Counted from the stretch's first letter, positions 52,073 through 63,395 are shown. The stretch: 64,000 nucleotides of DNA from CAVORB01 sp963698495 (GCA_963698495.1 CAVORB010000011.1:1-64000), one strand, 5' to 3'. Made by a program: numbers and translations. The notes: a model not told the origin generated them from the letters alone.

Positions 52073-53073
52073 GGCAGTCGGTTACGCAGGCCAATGGTGG
52101 TGGTGAACACTCGCCGCAAGTGATTCCCAGTCAGGTTCACCTGTGAATCGGCGCAAGCAGGTGGGGCGTCGTCGCTGGTGGTCAGATTGTCCTCGACCGA
52201 CCGGAACCCGAGGCAGATCCGGAGGCTGACGACCTGATCCCAATTCGCTGATGCCTGATTCGCAGTGACGAACCCGTTGGCCGCCCCATCCCCGTCGTTG
52301 TCCAGACCGTAAAGGACCTGCAGGTCCTCCACGCCCTCGACCAGCTCCTGCGCGCCGGCACTTCCGATCTGCCGGTACAGGGAGGGGATTCCCGAGGCGT
52401 TGGCGCGGATGTAGAAGCTGCGCGTCTCCAGCGGCAGCAGCTCGCCGGTGCCGGCGTAGCAAGCGCCGAGATCGACGCCGCCGGTGTCGATCGTGGTGGC
52501 GGATGCCTCCGGCGTAGTCGCAAACTGGAAGATAGACGCCCGGTTGCAGTTGCTGGCGATCGCGTAGTCGACGCTCTGGAAGCCGGCGCCCGAGGTGACC
52601 TTTAGGTTTTGGGTATAGGAGCTCGAGCTGGCACAGTCGCTCGCATCCGTGGGCTGCCCGGTAATGTTCGTCCCGTTGCCGAAGGCGCCGCGGATGGTCA
52701 GGATGTCGCGCCCCCCGAGCGGGCTGGAGATGCTGGCATCCACGCTGGGTGACCAGGCGCTGGCGCTCGTGGCCTGGAAGCCCTCGACCGGGATGTCGAA
52801 GTCCTCGACGAAGGACGGCGAGGCGCCCAGCGTGTTCACCACCGTGCGGCTGGCCCCCGCGCAGCCTTGATATCCAGCCATGCGGGCGTCGATGGCGATG
52901 AACTCCATGGCGAAGCGGGCGTTCTCCTGGATGCGCGCCGATCCCTCCGCCACGCGATAGCTCTGTTTGTTGCCGAGAAAGATCTGGACCACGCCGGCGG
53001 TGAGGAAGAGCCCCACAGCGAGTGCGACCATGATCTCGACCAGGGAGATGCCACGTTGGCTCGGCAGGCTCAT
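52069..53073 (-). CDS. pilW: PilW minor pilin
   Basis: 334 residues from the ATG at 53073 that overlaps the pilV stop (ATGA); the frame extends further upstream but the prepilin start is SLPSQRG/ISLVEIMVALAVGLFLTAGVVQIF. Typical segments: NKQSYRVAEGSARIQENARFAMEFIAIDARMAGYQGC and several Cys. It is part of the minor-pilin complex at the pilus tip, translated in a coupled series with pilV and pilX. Confidence 0.93.
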   Translation of the reverse strand: MSLPSQRGISLVEIMVALAVGLFLTAGVVQIFLGNKQSYRVAEGSARIQENARFAMEFIAIDARMAGYQGCAGASRTVVNTLGASPSFVEDFDIPVEGFQATSASAWSPSVDASISSPLGGRDILTIRGAFGNGTNITGQPTDASDCASSSSYTQNLKVTSGAGFQSVDYAIASNCNRASIFQFATTPEASATTIDTGGVDLGACYAGTGELLPLETRSFYIRANASGIPSLYRQIGSAGAQELVEGVEDLQVLYGLDNDGDGAANGFVTANQASANWDQVVSLRICLGFRSVEDNLTTSDDAPPACADSQVNLTGNHLRRVFTTTIGLRNRLP

Positions 53074-53693
53074 GGCTGGAACCCCGTTGCGAAACGTCTC
53101 ATGACCGGGTCGCCGTCCGCATCGAACTCGTCGACCCACCAAACCTTGACGGCGTAGGTGTTGCCGCTCCCGCTACAGCCGTCACTCGCCAGACTGTCGC
53201 CATCGTCCGGAGAGTTATCCAGACACACGACGCCCACGCCTTGGGGCAGGGTGTCGGCGACGCGCTCGTTCCATTCCCACCTGTCGCGTTCGGCCATTTC
53301 ATCAGGCTCACAGTCGACCGCGTCCCAGCACTCGCCGTTCTCCTGAGGGCTCGGATCATCGTAGTAGCCGTCTTCATACCCCTCCCGGTTGGCGCGCATC
53401 CGGTCCGTCATGTCGTAGGCCAGCAGCGTGGCCTGGGTGCGCAGGTTGGCGCTGTGATTGGCGCGCAGCCCCGCCGTTTGCAGGCCAGCCAGCCCCAGCA
53501 GCCCGATGGACAGGACCAGGAGCGCGATCAGGATCTCGACCAGGGTGAATCCGGACTGACCCGCGCCCGCGGATATCCGGCCGCCCTGTCCAGCGCGCTG
53601 GCTCGGGTTTGTATGCGGGCGTGCCGGCGAGGACGTCCCGCTTACCTGATGTCGTTCTCGGCGAGGAGGGCGAGATGTGGAGGAAGCAGTCAT
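53070..53693 (-). CDS. pilV: PilV minor pilin with an unusually long leader
   Basis: 207 residues from the ATG at 53693 (GGAAG about 10 bases upstream). The prepilin site G/FTLVEILIALLVLSIGLLGLAGLQ is preceded by about 47 residues, mostly Arg/Ser/Pro, much longer than the usual 6-15. An internal start such as a GTG at 53645 is possible. The mature part has LRTQATLLAYDMTDRMRANR, typical of PilV. Translation is coupled to pilW by ATGA overlap. Confidence 0.9.
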   Translation of the reverse strand: MTASSTSRPPRRERHQVSGTSSPARPHTNPSQRAGQGGRISAGAGQSGFTLVEILIALLVLSIGLLGLAGLQTAGLRANHSANLRTQATLLAYDMTDRMRANREGYEDGYYDDPSPQENGECWDAVDCEPDEMAERDRWEWNERVADTLPQGVGVVCLDNSPDDGDSLASDGCSGSGNTYAVKVWWVDEFDADGDPVMRRFATGFQP

Positions 53694-53718
53694 GCGTTGT
53701 CTTCCGGGGTGCTGATGG

Positions 53719-54282
53719 TCAGGGGCAGTCGATGTCGGAGTCGACGATCTGTGCCCGACCGGTCCAAGCTATCCTGACCCCGCGGGCCTCTCCCTCCGCC
53801 CGCGCGTCACAAAGCTGCAGGGTTGGCTGCTCGTCGTCGGCGACATCCCGTGGGCAACTCGCGCAGAAGCCCCGCGCGTTGAAGGTGATGGAGCGGGTCA
53901 CCTCCGCGCTGTCTCCGCGCAGCGTGGCGCCGTCTTCGAGGGCCGCGTGGGCTTGAATGAGGTCCTCGCTGGCGTTGTCGTAAGCGCCGTTGCCGTTGTT
54001 GTCGGCGAAGACGATCCAGCCGTCTTCCCACGTCGTGGCGCTGGTGTCGCAGTCCGGCGGCGTCGCGCCGTCGGTGATGCAGACGATCGCATTGACGCCG
54101 CGCTGCACCGCTGCGGCACGGGCGACGTTGAGGGAGGACATGATGGCGTTGAGCTGGGTGCTGCGCTGGTTGTTGAGGATCACCTCGCGCAGCGTCGGCG
54201 CGGCGAGCGCGAGTACGATCGCGACTACGGCAACGGTAATCAGCAGCTCGACCAGGGTGAATCCGGAGCGCAAAATTTTCAT
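53719..54282 (-). CDS. fimT: FimT/GspH-type minor pilin
   Basis: 187 residues: RSGFTLVELLITVAVVAIVLALAAPTLREVILNNQRSTQLNAIMSSLNVARAAAVQRG, the FimT/GspH N-terminus, then WEDGWIVFADNNGNGAYD and the C-terminal Cys pair. First gene of the minor-pilin cluster, with 25 bases to pilV. FimT homologues can also bind DNA for uptake; that role is not shown here. Confidence 0.92.
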   Translation of the reverse strand: MKILRSGFTLVELLITVAVVAIVLALAAPTLREVILNNQRSTQLNAIMSSLNVARAAAVQRGVNAIVCITDGATPPDCDTSATTWEDGWIVFADNNGNGAYDNASEDLIQAHAALEDGATLRGDSAEVTRSITFNARGFCASCPRDVADDEQPTLQLCDARAEGEARGVRIAWTGRAQIVDSDIDCP

Positions 54283-54505
54283 ATGCCTAATCCTAATCAG
54301 GAAAATGCCGATTCGGCCCCCCGATCCCGACGGACGGCGGTGTCTGGCGGATATCCGGTAGGGTGCGGGGGAAGCTTGGAAACGGCATTGTGACCTCTGT
54401 CACAATTTTCCGCCCGTCCTCTGCACCCGTCGGTGGCTGGAGGCGGCGCAACGGAGCCCGCTCGCCGCGGTGCAGGATCGGGGCGGCTCGGGATGTTGCG
54501 GGAGG

Positions 54506-54533
54506 GTTGAATTGCGTCGCCCGTTTCCCCAAT
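54506..54533 (+). promoter_or_regulatory. Possible RpoH (sigma-32) promoter of clpB
   Basis: GTTGAAT, 14 bases, then CCCCAAT resembles the heat-shock consensus CTTGAAA-N13-CCCCATT, about 40 bases before the clpB ATG. Confidence 0.45.
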
Positions 54534-54572
54534 TTCGCCCATAACCTTACAAATTTTCGGAGAAAACGCGAC

Positions 54573-57171
<2,599 letters not shown>

Positions 57172-57193
57172 CCCGTCAGGGTCAATTCCCACT

Positions 57194-57217
57194 GCCGGCG
57201 GGCGATCGCCCGCCGGC
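57194..57217. terminator. Perfect palindrome after clpB
   Basis: GCCGGCGGGC-GATC-GCCCGCCGGC forms a 10-bp GC stem 23 bases after the clpB stop. No T-tract follows, so it may be a 3' stabilising hairpin rather than an intrinsic terminator. Confidence 0.5.
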
Positions 57218-57459
57218 GCGTCCTCCCGCCTCGCCGCGCACGAAATCGCATCGCGTGCCCGACATTTTGCCCCGCGGGTCGAAAGCACCGGGTGCGACAA
57301 GCGCGTTCCGAGCCTTATCCCTATCCGATCGCGGGTCGCCGTCCGAATCCCCGTTCGGATCTTCCCTACAGGAGCGCGCGCTATCCGATGCGCCTCTTCT
57401 GAACAAAGGGTTCTAAGCTTAACCACAACGATCGGATATAGGCGACAAGGGACAACACG

Positions 57460-57762
57460 ATGAAGACAAGCATCCTTTTTCTCTTGATGATCGGCGGTAC
57501 CCAGCTCATGGCCGAGGGCCTTCTGCAGATCGAGCAGCGGCGGTTGTTCGAGCCGACGCCGGCTGAGCTTCAGGCCGAGCGGGCAGGAAGGATCTACATC
57601 TACGACGGTGTCAGGGATGTCGACGTGGCGCGGGCGTTGGACGAGGAGTTCGATCGGGTCGAGTCGATGATGTTCATTCGCACCCGGGTCACTGACGATG
57701 CGGGCGAGGTCAAGAAGGACGCGAAGACGGGCGAGGTATACGTCCAGGATGACGGTTGCTAG
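57460..57762 (+). CDS. Small exported protein of unknown function
   Basis: 100 residues; signal peptide KTSILFLLMIGGTQLMA, then an acidic soluble region (LQIEQRRLFEPTPAELQAERAGRIYIYDGVRDVDVARALDEEFDRVESMMF) ending VQDDGC. The ribosome site (GACAAGGGAC) is modest. No family recognised. It is followed closely by another small gene on the same strand. Confidence 0.65.
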   Translation: MKTSILFLLMIGGTQLMAEGLLQIEQRRLFEPTPAELQAERAGRIYIYDGVRDVDVARALDEEFDRVESMMFIRTRVTDDAGEVKKDAKTGEVYVQDDGC

Positions 57763-57839
57763 CGGTCGCTGGGGCGGACCTGAGGCCGCCTGACCGCCGA
57801 TTCCCCCGAACCGGACACTCGCAAGGGAGGTTCGAGTCC

Positions 57840-58103
57840 ATGCGCTTCTTGCCACCTTTGTGCGTTTTCTGCCGCCATTACAACGTCGGCGTTGCGCCGG
57901 GCGAGCCGGACTGTGCGGCATTCGCCGAGATCCCGGACCCGATCTTTCGCAGCGATTTCGACCATCGGCAGCCCTTTCCCGGGGACAAGGGGATCCGCTT
58001 TGAGCTTGAGCCCGCATTCGAGGCGGATTTTGCCGAGTTGGAGACCGTGCGCCGTGAACTTTCGCAGCAAGGGTCCCCTCGTCACGAACCGCTTTCACAC
58101 TAA
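57840..58103 (+). CDS. Small Cys-containing protein of unknown function
   Basis: 87 residues from the ATG at 57840, about 10 bases after GGGAGG. LPPLCVFCRHYNVGVAPGEPDCAAFAEIPDPIFRSDFDHRQPFPGDKGIRFELEP contains a C-x2-C plus C pattern and a conserved-looking DHRQPFPGD motif found in uncharacterised proteobacterial proteins. A metal-binding role is plausible but unproven. Confidence 0.65.
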   Translation: MRFLPPLCVFCRHYNVGVAPGEPDCAAFAEIPDPIFRSDFDHRQPFPGDKGIRFELEPAFEADFAELETVRRELSQQGSPRHEPLSH

Positions 58104-58294
58104 CAACCCGCACGTCCGATGGACGCCTACCCGGAAACTTCGGAAGAATCCTACAGACTTTGTCCGAATGAGTTTTTAGTCTGACTCTCACTTACGCGGT
58201 ATCAGGTTCTGTATCACTGCGTTTTTTGTGCGCATTTTTCTCAGGCGCTCGGGTAGGCAGTCCCCGGGGCCGGGCAGGGAGGACAAGGATAGGC

Positions 58295-59362
58295 ATGCAC
58301 ATTCATCAGAAGGTTTTGCCGACCGTGTCGTTTCGTCTGGATCACCTGAAGACATGGCTCCCAGCGGCGGGTTATGCACATCTACCACGGTTGGGTTCGG
58401 TTGTGTTTAAGCTGGCGGTCGGGTGGAACCTCAGTCTTCCGGCAGCGATGGGTGCGGGTACGGATAGCGCATGCGCGGCGGACCTGACATGCGCCCGCGC
58501 AACCACAGCGGCGGACGAGCACGAGTTCTCCAGCGGACCGGATCTGTCGACATGGCGTCCGGTTGCCGCCGCGCCAGAGTGGAGTCTCCTCCGTTCGGCG
58601 GACCCCCAGGTTCCGACCCAAACGCAGGACGAGGTTACCCAGATGGAATTGGTCCTGGTCCCAGGCGCCTGCTATCTGGCCGACCTGGATGAGGGGGCGC
58701 GCAAGGTCTGCATCGACCCCTTCTACATCGGTGTCTTCGAGGTCACCTTCGATGAGTACGACCGCTTCGCGCTGGCCACTGGCCGCAAGCTTCCGGATGA
58801 CGAGGGTTGGGGGCGTGGCCGACGCCCAGTGATCAATGTCGGCGTTTACGATGCGCTGAACTTTGCAAAATGGCTCAGTCGCAAGACCGGTCATCATTAC
58901 CGGTTGCCGACCGAGGTGGAGTGGGAGCACGCGGCCCGCGCGGGCTCCACGACTTCGTTCCCCTGGGGGGAGGATATCGGAACGAGCCGTGCGAACTGCG
59001 TCGGCTGCGGCAGCCAGTGGGACGACGAGAAAACCGCACCGGTCGGGTCCTTTGCCCCCAATGCATGGGGGCTTCACGACGTCATCGGCAACGTGGCTGA
59101 GTGGACCTGCTCCATGCGGGACCCGGATCCGGTCCACTCTTTCGAGCGCTGCGACAGTATCTACGAGACGCGGCGCCGCGCTTACCGAAACGGGAGCTGG
59201 AGCGACGGGCAGGACAGGCTGTCCCTGAGCTTCAGGGATTGGAACGCGGCGATGCGGAAGACCGACTTTGTGGGATTTCGCCTGGTGCGTGAGTGCCATG
59301 AGTGTAAGCAGACCGTTCCTTCGCCGGCCCGGGACGGCCTTGCGGAACATGATGCAGACTGA
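58295..59362 (+). CDS. Formylglycine-generating-enzyme-like (SUMF1/EgtB fold) protein
   Basis: 355 residues from the ATG at 58295 with GGGAGG upstream. The C-terminal 230 residues are the FGE-sulfatase domain: FYIGVFEVTFDEYDRFALATGRKLPDDEGWG, YDALNFAKWLSRKTGHHYRLPTEVEWEHAARAG, WGLHDVIGNVAEWTCS, RAYRNGSWSDGQDRLSLSFRDWN. The two Cu-binding cysteines of true FGEs are absent from this last segment, so it should not make formylglycine. The N-terminal 100 residues are unrecognised, and no clear export signal is seen. The cytochrome gene follows after 12 bases, suggesting a shared envelope role. Confidence 0.8.
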   Translation: MHIHQKVLPTVSFRLDHLKTWLPAAGYAHLPRLGSVVFKLAVGWNLSLPAAMGAGTDSACAADLTCARATTAADEHEFSSGPDLSTWRPVAAAPEWSLLRSADPQVPTQTQDEVTQMELVLVPGACYLADLDEGARKVCIDPFYIGVFEVTFDEYDRFALATGRKLPDDEGWGRGRRPVINVGVYDALNFAKWLSRKTGHHYRLPTEVEWEHAARAGSTTSFPWGEDIGTSRANCVGCGSQWDDEKTAPVGSFAPNAWGLHDVIGNVAEWTCSMRDPDPVHSFERCDSIYETRRRAYRNGSWSDGQDRLSLSFRDWNAAMRKTDFVGFRLVRECHECKQTVPSPARDGLAEHDAD

Positions 59363-59374
59363 GGGAGGTATGCG

Positions 59375-59695
59375 ATGTACGACAAACCCCTGATCCTGGG
59401 TTGTGTGGGATGTGTCCTGCTCCTTTGCGCCGCAGGCGCTTCCGCGGACCGGGGCGCCGAGTTGTACAAGGAGAAGACATGTCACACCTGCCACGGGGAA
59501 GACGGTACTCACCCCATAACGCGGGATTATCCGGTTCTCGCTGGCCAGCCGGTGGATTACTTGGTGCGGCAGATGAAGGATATCCGAGACGGCCGCCGGA
59601 CTAACGGCCTATCGGAGTCGATGCGGGCCGTGGTCGCCGGGGTGACGGACGAGGAGTTCGAGGTGATCGCCGAATGGCTGGCATCGCGCTGGTAG
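59375..59695 (+). CDS. Monoheme class I cytochrome c
   Basis: 106 residues; signal peptide LGCVGCVLLLCAAGASA, one heme site CHTCHGEDGTHP, and the Met-ligand region QPVDYLVRQMKDIRDGRRTNGLSESM followed by a terminal helix FEVIAEWLASRW. It is a small periplasmic electron carrier in the cytochrome c-551/c4-half style. It is co-oriented with the FGE-like gene and converges on the fcc operon; it could carry electrons from FccA, by inference. Confidence 0.9.
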   Translation: MYDKPLILGCVGCVLLLCAAGASADRGAELYKEKTCHTCHGEDGTHPITRDYPVLAGQPVDYLVRQMKDIRDGRRTNGLSESMRAVVAGVTDEEFEVIAEWLASRW

Positions 59696-59707
59696 GTCTT
59701 CGGCAAC

Positions 59708-59729
59708 GAAAAAGGGGCCCGGAGGCCCC
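59708..59729 (-). terminator. Terminator of the fcc operon
   Basis: GGGGCC-CGGA-GGCCCC forms a 6-bp stem followed on the minus strand by TTTTT. It serves the fccB side. Confidence 0.7.
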
Positions 59730-59743
59730 AACAGGTTGACATG

Positions 59744-59765
59744 GCCCGCTCTAGGCGGGCTTTTT
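59744..59765 (+). terminator. Terminator of the FGE-like/cytochrome transcript
   Basis: GCCCGC-TCTAG-GCGGGC followed by TTTTT on the plus strand gives an intrinsic terminator; with the preceding hairpin it separates the two convergent transcripts. Confidence 0.85.
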
Positions 59766-59773
59766 GTTAGCCG

Positions 59774-61048
59774 TCACTTGAAGGCGTCGTGAACGATGTT
59801 CTTGTACCAGCTGTAGGCGTATTCCACCTCGCGTTTGTGAGACTCCTCGCTGGCGTCCATGGGGGTGACGCCGCCTGAGTCTGGAACGCTCGTGATTACG
59901 CCATCCGCCCCCAGCTTGTAGACCGCGGCGACGGAGATACCCCATTCGGGACCGGCGATGGAATAGCAGGTGTTGACGTAGGACGGGACGCCCACCTCGC
60001 CTTCGTTCAGCAGAGCGACCACCGCTGCTGCACAGACCTTACCCTGGCTGTTCGCGGCGTACCCCGACTTGGGCATGGCGCCAGCGATGGACGCGTCGCC
60101 GATGACATGAACGCCAGGTTGCAGCTTGGACTCGAAGGTCTTCTGGTCCACCGGGCACCAGCCGGAGTCGTCGGCCAGTCCGGAGGCTTGCGCAACGGTG
60201 CCGGCACGCTGCGGCGGGATGACGTTCAGCACGTCCGCCTTGATCTCGTCGCCGAAGCTGGTCTCGGCCGTCATGCCGCCGGCATCGACCTTGACCACGG
60301 CCGCATCCGGACCCGGACGCCACTCGATCATGCCGGGGAAGAACTTCTCCCAGGCCTGCGTGAAGAGCCCCTGCTTGGAGAACTTCTGCTTTGCATCGAG
60401 GATCAGGATCTTCGACTTGGGCTTGTTCGCCTGGAGATACATGGCGATCTGGCTGGCGCGCTCGTAGGGTCCCGGCGGGCAGCGGAAGGGGTTCGGCGGG
60501 GCGACGATGACCACGGTGCCGCCATCGGCCATTGCCTCGAGCTGGCCGCGAAGTATCCTAGTCTGCTCGCCTGCCTTCCAGGCATGCGGCAGCGTGTTCG
60601 CAACCTCGTTGCTGTAGCCTTCGATCTTGTCGTACTGCAGCTCGATACCGGGCGCGACGATACAGCGGTCGAAGGCCAGCTCCTGCCCCCCGGCGGTCTT
60701 GACGACCTTCTTCTCGGCGTCGATCTCCGTGGCGGAGTCGAACACCATATTGATGCCGTGGGCTTTGAGTCCATCGTAGTTGACCTGGATCGACTCGATG
60801 GGGCGTTCGCCGCTCAGCACCTCGTTGCTGAAATAACATGTGTAGTAGGTCTCGTTGGGCTCAACGACGGTGACGTCGACACTGGAGTCGAGACGCTTGA
60901 TGTATTTCGCGGCGGTGGCACCGCCGGTACCGCCGCCGACGATGACCACTTTCTTGGCGGCGCCGAAGGCAATATGGGGGAAGCCAACCAGACCCGCGGC
61001 AGTTGCCGCACCGGCGGTCTTAACGAAATCGCGACGATTCATTTTCAT
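59774..61048 (-). CDS. fccB: FccB, flavoprotein subunit of flavocytochrome c sulfide dehydrogenase
   Basis: 424 residues from the ATG at 61048 (GAGGAGGT upstream). A Tat signal MNRRDFVKTAGAATAAG precedes the FAD fold: KKVVIVGGGTGGATAAKYIKRLD, NETYYTCYFSNEVLSGERP, PPNPFRCPPGPYERASQIAMYL, HVIGDASIAGAMPKSGYAANSQGK. The two redox-active Cys (in FDRCIVAPGIE and YVNTCYSIAG) correspond to those that bind sulfide/polysulfide. With FccA it oxidises sulfide to sulfur or polysulfide in the periplasm. Last gene of the napC-ankyrin-fccA-fccB operon. Confidence 0.96.
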   Translation of the reverse strand: MKMNRRDFVKTAGAATAAGLVGFPHIAFGAAKKVVIVGGGTGGATAAKYIKRLDSSVDVTVVEPNETYYTCYFSNEVLSGERPIESIQVNYDGLKAHGINMVFDSATEIDAEKKVVKTAGGQELAFDRCIVAPGIELQYDKIEGYSNEVANTLPHAWKAGEQTRILRGQLEAMADGGTVVIVAPPNPFRCPPGPYERASQIAMYLQANKPKSKILILDAKQKFSKQGLFTQAWEKFFPGMIEWRPGPDAAVVKVDAGGMTAETSFGDEIKADVLNVIPPQRAGTVAQASGLADDSGWCPVDQKTFESKLQPGVHVIGDASIAGAMPKSGYAANSQGKVCAAAVVALLNEGEVGVPSYVNTCYSIAGPEWGISVAAVYKLGADGVITSVPDSGGVTPMDASEESHKREVEYAYSWYKNIVHDAFK

Positions 61049-61068
61049 GCTGTTTACCTCCTCGGTCC

Positions 61069-61695
61069 TTATTGCTGGCTGGCGTAGTAAGCCCACAGGG
61101 CGTCGAGCCCCTTGTCGCCCTCTCTCTCGATCAGCTTCTCGAGCTGCTTCTTCATCTTTTTGGGCATCTCACGCCGCTCCTCCATGAAGTCGGCCATCGC
61201 GTATCTCAGGTAGGGCGTCCACTGGCCGGCGAGAATGTAGTACTCCTCGTCTTCCAGCACCTTGCCCCCCTCGGAGTGGCACTTCTCGCAATATTTTTCG
61301 TGGTGCTTTCCGCCGTCCTTGACCATGGCCTCGTCGAACTCCTGCTCAGCGGGCACGAACTTCTGGCCGGCGAAGAAGGTGCCCATGAGGGCGATCTCCT
61401 CGTCGCTGTAGCCCTTCGCGATGCGGTTCATGATGGTCCCGTAGACCTCGTCTTTCTGATATCCCTGCATCAGCTCGACGAAATACTCACCGTTCATGCC
61501 GGCGATGGTCGGGATAGCGGGGCCTCCGCTCGCACCGTCCGTTCCATGACAGCCGGCGCAGGTTTCCGACAACATGCGGGCGCTGGCGCCGGACATGAGC
61601 TCGGGAGCGGGCGGGTCGGCCGCGAAGGCGCCGCAAGAAATGCCCAGCGATACTGCGCTGGCGAGTAGTGCCAGTTTCATTGTTGTTTTGGCCAT
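61069..61695 (-). CDS. fccA: FccA, diheme cytochrome c subunit of flavocytochrome c
   Basis: 208 residues from the ATG at 61695, preceded by GAAGGAGGT. Signal peptide MKLALLASAVSLGISCGAFA; two heme sites CAGCHGTDG and CEKCHSEGG arranged in two cytochrome-c domains (TIAGMNGEYFVELMQGYQKDEVYGTIMNRIAKGYSDEE and YYILAGQWTPYLRYAMADFMEER). It accepts electrons from FccB and passes them to small cytochromes. The fccB gene starts 20 bases after its stop. Confidence 0.95.
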   Translation of the reverse strand: MAKTTMKLALLASAVSLGISCGAFAADPPAPELMSGASARMLSETCAGCHGTDGASGGPAIPTIAGMNGEYFVELMQGYQKDEVYGTIMNRIAKGYSDEEIALMGTFFAGQKFVPAEQEFDEAMVKDGGKHHEKYCEKCHSEGGKVLEDEEYYILAGQWTPYLRYAMADFMEERREMPKKMKKQLEKLIEREGDKGLDALWAYYASQQ

Positions 61696-61840
61696 GTTAC
61701 CTCCTTCGGAATAAACAGGCTTTCGGTTGGAACACGGAGAACACAGCCTCCGCCATGCGGACGACCGCCCTTGACGGGCGGTCTCTTTCGCATTCTTTTC
61801 GGTGCGCCTGACCTGCCATGGACAGGGCCGCACCTTGTCG

Positions 61841-62785
61841 TCAGCGACCGGCCAACAGGCCGACCGCCTCGTCGTTGCCTTTCTGCTGCGCGAGCTTGGT
61901 CGCGGTTCGGCCCTTGCTGTCCTCGAGCGCCGGGTCGGCGCCGTGATCGATCAGCGGAACGATCAGCGCATTGTGCTTGGTGGACACAGCTTCCATCAAT
62001 GCCGTGACCCCGTCCGTGTCCTGGATGTTCGGGTCTGCCCCGTGCTTCAGCAACAGGTCAACCGCTTCGGAGCGGCCTTCGCCGACGGCCCAGATCAGCG
62101 CGGTTGCGCCCTGGTCATCCTTGGCGTTGATGTCGGCGCCGTGCTCCAGCAGCGCCTCGACGACCTTCGTGTGGCCCTGCCCGGCGGCGATGACCAGCGC
62201 GGTCGCGCCCTGCTTGTCCCGCGCCTCCTTGTCGGCGTCGGATTTCACCAGCAGCTCGACGACCTCGGCATGGCCTTTATCGGCCGCCTGCATGAGGGCC
62301 GTGCGCCTCTCCTTGTCGGACGCCTTGGGATCGGCTCCCCGGTACAGGAGCTGCTCGACCATGTCGTTGATGCCGTATCGGGAGGCGATCATGAGCGAGT
62401 CCCAGCCGGCGCGGGTGCGGTCATGGACGTTCGCGCCGCGCTCGATCAGCAGGGCCGTGATGCCGATGTGGCCGTTCTCAGCGGCGAAGGTCAGTGCAGA
62501 GCAGCCGGCCACGGTGCGCGCGTTCACGTCGGCGCCTCGGGCGAGCAGGGCTGCGACCGCCTCGAGGTTGTCCCCTTCCACCGCCATCATCAGAGCGGTC
62601 TTGCCGAACTGGTTGCCAGCGTTGATGTCCGCTCCCTGATCGAGCAACTGCTCGACGCTCTCCACGTCGCCGATCGCGGCGGCCAGACGCAGCTCTTTAC
62701 CCAGGTCGGTCGCGGCGCTTACGGTAGCGGGTGCGCCGATCAGCGCTAGCAGTAGGGGCAGGGCAGAGAGGGTTCTCGTTCTCAT
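61841..62785 (-). CDS. Exported ankyrin-repeat protein of the fcc operon
   Basis: 314 residues; signal peptide LSALPLLLALIGAPATVSA, then about eight ankyrin repeats (ELRLAAAIGDVESVEQLLDQGADINAGNQFGKTALMMAVEGDN and similar) and a short C-terminal end. No heme or enzyme motif. It lies between napC and fccA in the same transcript, so it probably scaffolds or stabilises the periplasmic sulfide-oxidising complex. A related exported ankyrin gene is at 32435. Confidence 0.92.
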   Translation of the reverse strand: MRTRTLSALPLLLALIGAPATVSAATDLGKELRLAAAIGDVESVEQLLDQGADINAGNQFGKTALMMAVEGDNLEAVAALLARGADVNARTVAGCSALTFAAENGHIGITALLIERGANVHDRTRAGWDSLMIASRYGINDMVEQLLYRGADPKASDKERRTALMQAADKGHAEVVELLVKSDADKEARDKQGATALVIAAGQGHTKVVEALLEHGADINAKDDQGATALIWAVGEGRSEAVDLLLKHGADPNIQDTDGVTALMEAVSTKHNALIVPLIDHGADPALEDSKGRTATKLAQQKGNDEAVGLLAGR

Positions 62786-62819
62786 GCGGCGGCGCCTCGA
62801 TTCGGTTTATCCCGGGAGG

Positions 62820-63395
62820 TCATGCGGAGTCGGATTCCTTCTTCTCCTCTTCCTCGTCCGGCTCGTCGGGCTCCTCGTGGGCGATGCCCTTGTGGCAGTC
62901 GATGCAGGTCTGGCCCTTGTCCTCGGCATTACTGTGCTTGGCGCGGGCCGATCGGTCTTGCTCGGTGAGATCCATGTTGGCGAAGTCGTGGCAGGAGCGG
63001 CATTCCCGGGAATCCGATGCCTTCATCTTGTCCCACACCCGGTTCGCCATCTTCCACCGGTAAGCCTCGTACTTTTCCGGAGTATCGATGGTGCCAATTA
63101 CTTCGTGATAGACGTCCTTCGCGGCTATTACCTTGGCGATCATCTTCGGGATGAATGGCTCCGGCACATGACAGTCCGCGCAAGTGGCCTGCACCCCCGA
63201 AGCATTCTTGTAATGTACCCTTTCCTGGAGCTCTTTCAGCGGGGTTTGCATCGTGTGGCAGGATGTGCAGAACTCCATTTCGTTCGTGTAGGCGAGCCCG
63301 ACGTTGAACAGGCCGGCGAAAACGATGCCGGCCAAAAAGATAATACCTACGATAACAAAGGTTTTGGTACGGGAGGAGCCAGCAGGCTTGGCCAT
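62820..63395 (-). CDS. NapC/NirT-family tetraheme cytochrome c
   Basis: 191 residues. An N-terminal membrane helix (FVIVGIIFLAGIVFAGLFNVGLAY) anchors four heme sites: CTSCHTM, CADCHVP, CRSCHDF and CIDCHKG, the NapC/NirT arrangement (third heme preceded by REC). It ends in an Asp/Glu-rich tail. These proteins exchange electrons between the quinone pool and periplasmic cytochromes; here it probably connects FccAB to the membrane. First gene of the operon, 34 bases before the ankyrin gene. Confidence 0.92.
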   Translation of the reverse strand: MAKPAGSSRTKTFVIVGIIFLAGIVFAGLFNVGLAYTNEMEFCTSCHTMQTPLKELQERVHYKNASGVQATCADCHVPEPFIPKMIAKVIAAKDVYHEVIGTIDTPEKYEAYRWKMANRVWDKMKASDSRECRSCHDFANMDLTEQDRSARAKHSNAEDKGQTCIDCHKGIAHEEPDEPDEEEEKKESDSA

